A stretch of DNA of 10,000 nt from Stramonita haemastoma (Eukaryota; Mollusca; Gastropoda; Neogastropoda; Muricidae), in NCBI GenBank assembly GCA_030674155.1, contig JASPKP010000487.1, positions 1 through 10,000 on the forward strand. The letters run 5' to 3'. The notes beneath the pieces were generated by a model. That model searched no databases, had not been told where the DNA came from, and worked only from the letters and a program-made list of their open reading frames with translations. The translations under genes were made by a program, and so were the position numbers. Below are positions 1-6,536 of the stretch, in pieces. Positions within the stretch are counted from its first letter, which is position 1, and each line of letters opens with the position of its first letter.

Positions 1-640
1 AATTTAAGAATAGCACCCCCTCAGTGATTAAAAAAGTCTACTCAAAAAATTCAGAGAGATCTGTATTTTTTTGCGTCTTAAAACTTAAACTTATGTGAAG
101 TGTTTTGATAATTTTCCGTAAGATAGAGGGGGGAAAATTGTCCGTTTCATCTGCGTGGTTTGAATATTGTGTGGTGGAATCAGTTGTTCAGTTTTCTTTA
201 TGTGGATATAGATAAACTACCGATCAAAAAATTTTATTTAACCATGAAACCAACCAAAATAATTTTACTTGCTTTCACCCCCCAACCAATTTACAACGTC
301 ATTGCTGTAGGGTTTACATATCATTTAGCGAACGAAAAAAACCATAAACAAGAGCATATTGCAAAAAAAAAAAGTTCAGCTTACAACAAAACAACAACAA
401 CAACAACAAAACAATGAATGAAAAACATTTAATCAACAGTGCCAAACAAGTTTTTTCTGATGATACTAGATTGTAAAAATACTACCCTTACGGGGAAAGG
501 TAACAGCAAAAATGTCCTATAACCTGTGTGGTCGTATGGGGAGGAGGGTCAGAGACCTCACTTCCTAGGACCCCAGCATGTTGAGGGTGGCGCCCATCTC
601 CTCTCTCCCTCGTGCTTTACCTTCCCTAACCCTAAAAAAG
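1..640. other. AT-rich non-coding stretch
   Basis: No recognisable gene. The first 480 bases are AT-rich with short A and T runs. The only open frame of note (160-417, + strand, 85 codons) translates to a low-complexity peptide ending in a threonine run that comes from the (CAA)n patch, so I do not call it coding. From about 540 to 640 the composition becomes more GC-rich and holds two tandem CCCTAA units (624-635), too few to mean anything. Confidence 0.6.
382..415. repeat. (CAA)n microsatellite
   Basis: Imperfect CAA trinucleotide repeat, with the perfect core around 391-409 and flanked by CAAAACA variants. Ordinary short microsatellite in AT-rich DNA. Confidence 0.85.
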
Positions 641-975
641 AGGGAGGTACCCATTTTAAAGCGGGTTTTTGAACTGGGGGAACGTACTGTAGCCAAGGCG
701 CACAAACGGTACCCAAACCAATTGGCAACCACGCCGCGCGCTTAAACTTGATGAGGAAAAGCGGCGCTTGACCACGACAAACCCTTTAAAAACCAGGTTA
801 TAAAAAAAAGAAACAATGTTTTTAAGATGACCAAATTTTTGGTAAAAAAAAAAAAAAAAAATGCCCTTTTTACAACCAAGCGAACCAAACACAATAATAA
901 ATACAGCAGAGAAAATTGACTTCCATGCAGCTGTAATAATGTTAACAATCACACAAAAACCGGAGTTTTGCTTTT
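641..975. other. unrecognised stretch with an A18 run
   Basis: No gene recognised. Around 690-770 the sequence is more GC-rich, with CCGCGCGC and GCGGCGC words, and could be a worn fragment of a repeat. An uninterrupted run of 18 A sits at 844-861. Open frames on both strands here give phenylalanine-, proline- or glycine-rich peptides translated from homopolymers and are not credible genes. Confidence 0.5.
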
Positions 976-1032
976 GGGGAGGGAAAGGGGGGGGTTGTGG
1001 GGGGGGGGGGAGGGGGGGGGGGGGGGGAGGGG
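976..1032 (+). repeat. G-rich homopolymer block
   Basis: G-rich block broken by only a few A and T bases. It includes G12 at 999-1010 and G16 at 1012-1027. Four or more G runs of at least three lie close together, which meets the usual pattern for a G-quadruplex on the + strand. Run lengths are likely inexact because long homopolymers are a common sequencing-error site. Confidence 0.85.
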
Positions 1033-1197
1033 AAACTTGCAGCAAATGCGGGTTTTAAAGCCTTTGTGTCCGCCAGCTTCCTCCACTGGTGCCCACCCAA
1101 ACCCAAGGGAGGGTGGATGGGTAGGCTTTTTCTTCACGACGGCCTAGGGCTCATCGCGTCTGGTCTATCACCCTTTTTCCCTTGTCTTGCATCTGTA
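1033..1197. other. unrecognised spacer between G-rich and pyrimidine tracts
   Basis: About 165 bp of complex sequence with balanced composition between two low-complexity blocks. No tRNA fold, transposase or host-protein similarity recognised. Open frames crossing it on both strands extend far into the low-complexity flanks and are not believable genes. Confidence 0.45.
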
Positions 1198-1526
1198 CTT
1201 CTCTCTCTTCTCTGTCTCTCTGTTGTGTCTCTGTCTGGTTCTTCTGTGTCTTGCTGTCTCTCTCTGTCTCTCTCTGTCTCTTTGTCTCTGTCTCTGCTCC
1301 TCTCTCTTCTCTTTCTCTTTCTCTTGTCTGTCTTTTGTTTGTCTGTCGTCTGTATGTCTCTGTCTCTTCTCTGTCTTTCGTCTGTCTCCAGTCCGTTATC
1401 TGTCTGCTGTTGTCTCTCTCTCTCTCCCCCCTCCTCCTCTCCTCCCCCCCTCTCCCTCCCCTCCCTCCCTCCCCCCCTCTCTCTCTCCTCCCCCTCCCCC
1501 CCTCCCTTCCTCCCCTCCCCCCCTTT
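1198..1526. repeat. TCTG/TCTC tract ending in a pure pyrimidine run
   Basis: The tract starts as mixed TCTC and TCTG units (about 1198-1410), then becomes a pure C/T stretch from 1413 to 1526, 114 bp with no purine, grading from CT repeats to C-rich CTCC units. All four or five long open frames here (+ and - strand) give serine/leucine- or arginine/glutamate-rich peptides by translating the repeat, so I reject them as genes. A homopurine-homopyrimidine tract this long can form an intramolecular triplex under supercoiling. Confidence 0.93.
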
Positions 1527-2101
1527 AACTTGGAAGAACCTGGCGCCATACACTCCATAGGCAAGAGAACTACCCCGCAAATCATTCCGCCATTTTGGTC
1601 CCAAGGGACTTCCAGTGGCCCCCTTCCCTCCACTGCCCCAGTCTGTGCCTCCAGACAAGGGTTGCAGAGCCACTTCCCCTCCCCCATACACAAAGTGTAC
1701 TGAACCACGTGGGACTAGAGGATCAATTGGTAGATTGTAAAAAAAAAGTGTTTCCCCAAAATGATCCAATGATGTTGCTTAAGCCCCGAAACCCAAGGCC
1801 AAAGGACTATCACCTCGAAAAAAAAAAGTGTTCATAGACAAACTTCAAAATAAATGGGTTGGCACACCTTAATAACCTCTGCATTTCGGATTTTTCTGAA
1901 CCCAAATTGCCTCTAAATTTTGCATTCCGCACGAATTCAATCAGGCACACAGTCATGCTCGTGGTCTTTTCCCTCCTTCTTAGTAAAATACCAGAAGCTA
2001 AAATTTCTTCCAGACTCTCCCCCACAGGATCGTGCCTCTGGCCTGAAGAGCTTTGGCATTGGTAGGATCATGAAGGTACTGCTTGATGGAAAACAACTGT
2101 G
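1527..2101. other. unique-looking sequence with no recognised gene
   Basis: Complex sequence with two A-runs followed by the same short word (A run then GTGTT, near 1740-1753 and 1819-1832). No conserved domain is recognised in any frame. The word ATAGGCAAGAGAA at 1557-1569 recurs beside the LINE at 6516-6528. The 1528-1700 portion is GC-richer than its surroundings and could be an old repeat fragment, but I cannot name it. Confidence 0.45.
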
Positions 2102-2130
2102 TGAATCCCGACAAATCCGGTTGGGATTCA
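2102..2130. repeat. short inverted repeat (8-bp arms)
   Basis: TGAATCCC (2102-2109) and GGGATTCA (2123-2130) are perfect reverse complements around a 13-nt spacer. The arms are short, so this could be chance in 10 kb. It lies directly before a G12 run (2138-2149). Confidence 0.45.
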
Positions 2131-2137
2131 GGGGTCA

Positions 2138-2149
2138 GGGGGGGGGGGG
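2138..2149. repeat. G12 homopolymer
   Basis: Run of 12 G. Length is uncertain for the reasons that apply to any long homopolymer. Confidence 0.85.
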
Positions 2150-2296
2150 AAATTATTTAACCCACAAATCCCAAGTTGGGAAAGGGGTTTAAGAATGAAA
2201 GGAAAAAAAAAAGTTGACAATTTAAAAAACCCAAGAAGGAAAATCTCGCAAAGGGGGGGGAACAGATTTTTGTTCATTTCATGTTGTTTGTAGAAA

Positions 2297-2310
2297 CCCC
2301 CCCCCCCCCC
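2297..2310. repeat. C14 homopolymer
   Basis: Run of 14 C, followed by a short stretch of ACC units (2312-2325). Confidence 0.85.
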
Positions 2311-2867
2311 TAACCACCACCACACAACTTCGAAAAGGCCGTATTCCGGGTTGTCACCTTATATGAAATTTCAGCATTTTAAAACATTCTCCCTCATGTT
2401 CAAATAACTTCTATAATCCCTTAAATAATCTAACAGCTGGAATAAAAAAAATTATTAAGTGACAAAGTACCTTCAATATTTCTTCCTTAAGGGTGATAAA
2501 AACCAGGGCTGTGCTAAAGACACCATCAATTTCCTTTATTTATCACCCCCCCGCCCACTCCCCAAAAAAGGCTAAAATTGGGAAAAAAAGATAATAAAGA
2601 AGACAATAATTTTTAGGCTAAGAAGTTAATATAAAAAAAATGACAGAATCCCACACTTGTATAAATGGACAATCGTGACGTGAAAGGGGAGTGACAGGGA
2701 AGGAAAAAAAAGGGAAAAGAAGGCATATCTGAAAATAAAGGGCTAAAATCAGCACTGGAGTGTAGAGGAAAAAAAAAAAACCCAACACAAACATTGTAAG
2801 TGAATGAAGAAAATGACACGTTTGGCTAAAGAGATGGGAGTGCCTATAAGGCACATGTGGAGCTTAT
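2311..2867. other. AT-rich stretch with no recognised feature
   Basis: AT-rich with many A runs (for example 2633-2640 and 2770-2780) and some short C runs. Minus-strand open frames at 2613-2854 give phenylalanine-rich peptides derived from A runs on the + strand. I see no gene, RNA or mobile-element signature. Confidence 0.5.
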
Positions 2868-2930
2868 TGGTTGTGTGTGTGTGGGGGGGGGTGAGGTGTT
2901 TATTTATTTTTTATTTTTTATTTATTTTTG
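2868..2930. repeat. compound (GT)n / G9 / (TTTA)n microsatellite
   Basis: Three low-complexity units in series: a GT run (about 2872-2882), a G run (2883-2891), and a degenerate TTTA/TTTTTA stretch (2899-2928). Confidence 0.85.
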
Positions 2931-2984
2931 TTCGAGGATAACAGAATAACCATCATTGCCTTTTTTCATCCATCCCCGTTGTAA

Positions 2985-3145
2985 TGCAGATTTTGTAAAT
3001 ATTGTCATTGTTCCCACAGGCACACGAGGCCTACTCTTAAAACGAAAAGTGGAACGGATTTATCGTGTGGCAAGATGTTTGCGGTGCGTTCGCACAGGGG
3101 CCCCCCCCTCGTTTAAAGTCCATTCCGAAGGCTTTTGGGAAGAGT
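2985..3145 (-). repeat. dispersed repeat, copy A (SINE-like)
   Basis: This segment aligns over about 150 bp with 6284-6435 (copy B). Shared words in the same order are TGCAG, TTTTGT.AAT.TTGTCAT, GTTCCCAC, GGCACAC, GGCCTACTCTT, CGAAAAGTGGAAC, GGCAAGATGTT, TTGCG, and TCCGAAGG. The central part also recurs inverted at 9131-9173. I put it on the minus strand because its reverse complement resembles a repeat I recall from gastropod sequences; that orientation is an inference. No RNA polymerase III A or B box is clear to me, so 'SINE-like' describes only the size and dispersal. Copy A is more diverged than B and has a C run (3101-3108) in the middle. Confidence 0.75.
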
Positions 3146-3184
3146 GAGTTGGCACTAATGTTAACTCCGGAGAAAAAATTTCCT

Positions 3185-3204
3185 CGACCGGACCAACCCG
3201 GTCG
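3185..3204. repeat. GC-rich hairpin
   Basis: CGACCGG (3185-3191) pairs perfectly with CCGGTCG (3198-3204) across a 6-nt loop (ACCAAC). It lies between dispersed-repeat copy A and the TG-rich tract. No T run follows it, and transcription terminators of this type are not expected in an animal genome. I treat it as a structural curiosity. Confidence 0.55.
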
Positions 3205-3246
3205 TCAAATTGCCCGCAAGTTCTACCCATAGCTATCCTCCCCGTG

Positions 3247-3548
3247 GTGTGAGTGAGAGTGTGTGTGTGTGTGGTTGTGTGTGTGTGTGGGGTGTGTGTG
3301 TGTGGTGTGTGTGTGGTGTGGTTTTGGGCGTGTTTAATTGTGTGAGTGTGTGTGATTGTGTGTATGTGTGTGTGCAGTGTGTGTTGCGTGCGTACGTGCG
3401 TGGTGGTATTTGTGTGTTGCGCGCGCGCGAGTGTGTTGTGTGAATGTTTTGGGGGAATGTGTGCGTGCGTGCATGTGCTGCGCACGTGCGTGCATGCGTG
3501 CCTGCTGCAGACGTGCGGTGCTACGTGCGGCGTGTGTGTGTGTTGATG
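3247..3548. repeat. degenerate (TG)n tract with CG-containing centre
   Basis: About 300 bp of TG-rich alternating sequence with frequent breaks (TGTGG, TGTGCGTGCG). The centre includes GC alternation at 3419-3429 and several CGTGCG units. The peptides open in it (cysteine/valine-rich on +, histidine/threonine-rich on -) are translations of the dinucleotide repeat. Confidence 0.9.
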
Positions 3549-3578
3549 TGTGTTGGAGAGAGGTCTCTGACACCTTGT

Positions 3579-3592
3579 CCCCCCCCCCCCCC
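3579..3592. repeat. C14 homopolymer
   Basis: Run of 14 C followed by TCCCC. Run length uncertain. Confidence 0.85.
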
Positions 3593-3788
3593 TCCCCAAA
3601 CGTTATAGGAACACCTTTAAACTTCAGTGGGCTTGAGCATCTGATGATTCCGTTACAAGATGAGCCCTAAGACGAAAAATTAACCACCAGATTTCTAATA
3701 ACACCACCAACTTCTAAACGATGTCATTGGAAAGAATTGCCGAAAGAATTCCTAAATTTTTTCAAAAAAAAGGATAGCCTTAGGAATG
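3593..3788. other. short unrecognised spacer
   Basis: About 195 bp of complex, AT-rich sequence between low-complexity blocks. Nothing recognised. Confidence 0.4.
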
Positions 3789-3893
3789 TCCCCTCTCTCT
3801 CTCCCTCCTCTCCCCCTCTCCCCCCCTTTTCCCCCCCCCCCCCCCCCCACCTCATTCTCCCGGCTTCCCCCTCCCCCCCCTACCTCCTCCAGT
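3789..3893. repeat. CT/C-rich pyrimidine tract with C18
   Basis: CT repeats pass into C-rich sequence, with an uninterrupted C18 run at 3831-3848 and a few purines after it. Composition and order (CT units, then C runs) repeat the pattern of the tract at 1413-1526. Confidence 0.88.
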
Positions 3894-3960
3894 AAACGGG
3901 AGGCCGAAAGACTTCTCCAAAAAAAAATACCTAAAACTTGACCCCCCTCGGCAACTTGTT

Positions 3961-4110
3961 TTTAAAATTGCTTCTCTTTGGCTGTCTTTCTTTCTGTTCG
4001 TTATCTGTTTGTCTGTCTGTCTTTCTTCCATCTTTTGTCTTTTTCTGTCTGTGTTCCGCCATTGTCGTCTTTTGTTGTCTTCTTTCCGTCCCCTATTTGA
4101 CTGTTTTCCG
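3961..4110. repeat. degenerate TCTG/TTTC tract
   Basis: Thymine-rich sequence with loose TCTG and TTTC units; the cleanest part is around 4006-4025. Open frames over it are serine/cysteine-rich translations of the repeat. Confidence 0.75.
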
Positions 4111-4600
4111 GGGTACTTGTTTGCCCGTTACATGATGTTAGTTCGTCAGTTTAAATCCAATTACATACTTCATACATTTTTTTTCTCTTAAGTTTTCTTT
4201 CAATTAATAATTATGTTTGTTTTCTAGTTGCACCGATTTTATTATTTATCTCTTTTTTTTTCTTATTAAATAGTTAAATTTTGGTATAGGTCTTTGATGT
4301 TCGCACAGCTAGGAAGCCTGGAAATCAATTATGGAGGAAATTAAACGAAAAATCACACGGTAAAATATTGACTTTGAAATTCCACACAGTAATTTCTTCT
4401 CGTTTGCTTTTGGCGGTGCGTCATGTGGTGGACAAAATTCTTGGCATTGGAAATGAGATTTCAACTAGCCCCCACCCCACCCCCCCAAAAAAAAACACGC
4501 AAACCAAACGGACTTTGTAGCGCTGTTTTAATTAATAATCAAAAGAAACTTCGTTAACAAGTTTGCTCTGAATTTCAAATCTTTGATTTCGCCCTGATAG
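4111..4600. other. AT-rich stretch with no recognised gene
   Basis: AT-rich complex sequence with several T runs (4169-4176, 4252-4261) and one A run (4488-4495). No open frame of interest and no repeat match elsewhere in the window that I could see. Confidence 0.5.
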
Positions 4601-4845
4601 TTGTGAGAGTGTGTTGTGTTGTGGGTGTGTGTGTGGTGGGTGTGTGTGGTGTTGTTGTGTGTGTGTGTTTGTGGTGGTTTGTTGGTGTGTGGTGTGTTTT
4701 GTGTGTGTGTGTTTTGTTTGTGTGTGATGTTTTGTTTGTTGTTTTGTGCGTTTTGTGTTGGGTGTGTTGTGGTAAGGGGTGGTTTGTGTGTATGTGTTTG
4801 TGTTTGGGGTGTGTTTGTTGTGTGTTGTTTTGGTGTTGTGTTTAT
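4601..4845. repeat. degenerate (TG)n/(TTG)n tract
   Basis: About 245 bp of almost only T and G, mixing TG and TTG/TTTG units with frequent slips. The two + strand open frames (about 80-90 codons) and the two - strand frames (threonine/asparagine/histidine-rich) are repeat translations. Confidence 0.9.
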
Positions 4846-4910
4846 GCATAACTGTTCCGTTTCCTTCTCTTTCTTTTTGTCTCTTTCGTTATAAAGCCAA
4901 TGAGTAGATA

Positions 4911-5510
4911 CACTATCACACACTGAATCAAACTAGGTCAGACTTTGAGTCACAGTGGTCAGACACACCATCACAGAACTGGTCACAGTGAGTAGACACA
5001 AGGTACAGTGGTCGACACATGTCACAGTGAGTCAGCACACTGAGTCAAGGAGTCAACTCACTGAGTCACGTAGTCAGACACACTGAGTCCACCTGAGTCA
5101 GACACCTGAGTCCACTGAGTCAGAACATGAGTCACACTGAGTCAGACCCACCGATCACACTGATCAACCCAAAGAGTCACACGAGCAGTGAATCGTTCGT
5201 CGAGAAATCCAACAAACAACAAAAATGTAGACCTGAGTCACAGACTGGGATCCATAGTCGGACACAGTTGAGTCACAGTGATTTCAGACACACTGAGTAC
5301 AGTGATCAGACACACGAACACACACGCGTCACAGAGTCAGGCACACGATTCAGACTGAGTCAGACAATGAGTCACGAGAGTCAAACATGAGTCCGATGAG
5401 TAACACCGAGTCACGAGAGTAGAAACACTGTCACAAGATAGACCACTGAGCAGACCACTGATCAACAAACACTGAGTCAGACACACTGAGCAGAACACGG
5501 TCAGACACTG
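4911..5510 (+). repeat. degenerate minisatellite with TGAGTCA core
   Basis: About 600 bp of imperfect tandem units close to CACTGAGTCAGACA, with unit length varying because of many small indels. I counted 13 exact TGAGTCA words between 4946 and 5479, with many one-mismatch relatives. TGAGTCA is the consensus site of AP-1 type bZIP factors in animals; that is known for the motif, but binding here is not shown. The open frame at 5127-5390 is a serine/threonine/glutamate-rich repeat translation, not a convincing gene. An alternative is that this is raw, poorly corrected sequence of a much cleaner tandem array. Confidence 0.85.
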
Positions 5511-5600
5511 TGTTGATCATTGTGTTTGATTCATTTTGTGACATCCTGTCGACTAATGTGTCTGACTAAGTTTTTGGCTCATGTGTCTGACTTCCATTTT
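5511..5600 (-). repeat. inverted units of the same minisatellite
   Basis: Here the units appear on the opposite strand: the 12-mer ATGTGTCTGACT occurs at 5556-5567 and again at 5581-5592, 25 bp apart, and its reverse complement matches the AGTCAGACAC units of the array to the left. The word TGATCA with flanking CAACA/TGTTG also occurs on both sides of the switch (near 5459-5465 and 5514-5520). Confidence 0.7.
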
Positions 5601-5846
5601 TCTGACTTTGTTGTCCCCATCTGTCTCTGTCTGTCTATCTGTGTCTGTTGCCTCCCCGTTGTGGTCTGTGTGTTTGTCTGTGTGTCGTATCCTTGTCTGT
5701 GTGTCTGTATGTCTGTTCTGTGTATCTTCTCTCCTCCCCCTTCTCTCTCTTTTTCTCTCTCTTCTCTCCCCCCTTTCTCCCTCCTCTTCCCTCTCCCCTT
5801 TTTTCTCTCTCTCTTCTCTCCTTCTCTCCCCTCTCTCTCTCTCTCC
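5601..5846. repeat. TCTG tract passing into a 122-bp pure pyrimidine run
   Basis: TCTG/TGTC units (about 5601-5724) lead into an unbroken C/T stretch from 5725 to 5846. Six open frames overlap it; all are serine/leucine-rich or glutamate/arginine-rich repeat translations. This is the second pure pyrimidine run over 100 bp in the window, with the same TCTG then TCTC order as 1198-1526. Confidence 0.93.
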
Positions 5847-5897
5847 ACACAACACCACACACCACACACACGCACGCGCGCGCGCGCGCGCGCGTGC
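5847..5897. repeat. (CA)n-(CG)10 alternating tract
   Basis: ACAC units lead into (CG)10 at 5875-5894. From 5863 to 5897 the sequence alternates pyrimidine and purine without a break (35 bp), the classic composition for left-handed Z-DNA. A CG decamer is unusual in animal DNA, where methylated CpG tends to be lost. Confidence 0.92.
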
Positions 5898-6124
5898 CGG
5901 GTTCTGGGTTCCTTTATCCTTTAGCCTTTTTTTTATCCTTCAAATGATAAACGCCTGTAAAGAGAAACAAAAATAAAATAAGTGGCCAGAAAAAAAAACA
6001 ACTGGACCTAAACTGCCAATTAGACTGCTGCTTGTGTCACTTCATATTGAGAAATGTTGTTACAATATACCTTACCCCCAAACATTAAGCAACACCAGAG
6101 ACAACAAAGAGCCATCTCCCAGAA
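5898..6124. other. unrecognised AT-rich spacer
   Basis: About 225 bp of complex AT-rich sequence; no gene, RNA or repeat match recognised. Confidence 0.4.
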
Positions 6125-6235
6125 ACTCAGAGAGAGAAAGAGGCAGACATACCGTCAGAAGTAAGACAGCGTGAGAGAGAAAGAGGGGGGGGGGGGGGCG
6201 GATAGAGAGAGGGAAGGAGAGAGAGAGATAATGAG
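6125..6235. repeat. GA-rich purine tract with G run
   Basis: Two GA-repeat patches (6129-6143 and 6172-6231) around a less regular middle, with a long G run at 6185-6198. The open frame starting here (6171-6455) opens with glutamate/arginine repeat residues and then reads through dispersed-repeat copy B, so I do not accept it as a gene. Confidence 0.85.
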
Positions 6236-6283
6236 AAATAAAGCACTCCTGTGCTTTTTCACATCTAGTCCCCGTGTGTTGTG

Positions 6284-6435
6284 TGCAGTTTTGTCAATTT
6301 TGTCATCCGTTCCCACCGGCACACAATTGGCCTACTCTTTCGAAAAGTGGAACAGGTTTTCACCTTTGGGCAAGATGTTCTTTGCGTGCCTTCACACACA
6401 CGGGACCACGGTTTATGGTCTCATCCGAAGGACTT
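6284..6435 (-). repeat. dispersed repeat, copy B (SINE-like)
   Basis: Aligns along its length with copy A (2985-3145); its first 45 bp also match the inverted copy C (9131-9173). Read on the minus strand it contains a GATGAGACCATAAACCG block followed by GGTCCCGTGTG. That resembles a very common repeat core I recall from mollusc and other invertebrate genomes; this is memory-based recognition, not a search result. The copy ends about 80 bp before the LINE. Open frames across it on both strands look protein-like only because the sequence is complex. Confidence 0.75.
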
Positions 6436-6517
6436 GCATGAAAATCCGAAAGTAAAAAGTTTTCCTTTTTTAATAGTAAGCAGATGTGTGCATTTAACAT
6501 GTAGTTTCACTATACAT

Positions 6518-6528
6518 AGGCAAGAGAA
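6518..6528 (+). repeat. probable 5' target-site duplication of the LINE
   Basis: AGGCAAGAGAA here is repeated exactly at 8237-8247, on the two sides of the LINE. With mismatches the similarity may extend a few bases (GGAAAT against AGCAAAAT). Position at both element ends is what supports it; the same word plus AT in front also occurs at 1557-1569, which weakens the case. Confidence 0.6.
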
Positions 6529-6536
6529 GGAAATCT

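Noticed and set aside
160..417. 85-codon + strand frame in AT-rich DNA
   Set aside because: It ends in a threonine run from (CAA)n and has no recognisable domain or conserved motif.
549..560. 12-bp inverted match GTCAGAGACCTC with 3561-3572
   Set aside because: Several 12-bp matches are expected by chance between positions in a 10-kb window, and flanks do not extend the similarity.
624..635. Two CCCTAA units, the animal telomere repeat
   Set aside because: Two units are too few to call an interstitial telomere and are plausible by chance.
997..1769. Several long overlapping open frames (up to 211 codons) on both strands
   Set aside because: They translate the TCTG/TCTC pyrimidine tract into serine/leucine-rich or arginine/glutamate-rich peptides. 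Simultaneous openness in many frames is typical of repeats lacking stop words.
3060..3670. 179-codon minus-strand histidine/threonine-rich frame and its plus-strand cysteine/valine counterparts
   Set aside because: Direct translation of the TG/CA dinucleotide tract, extended by chance into dispersed-repeat copy A.
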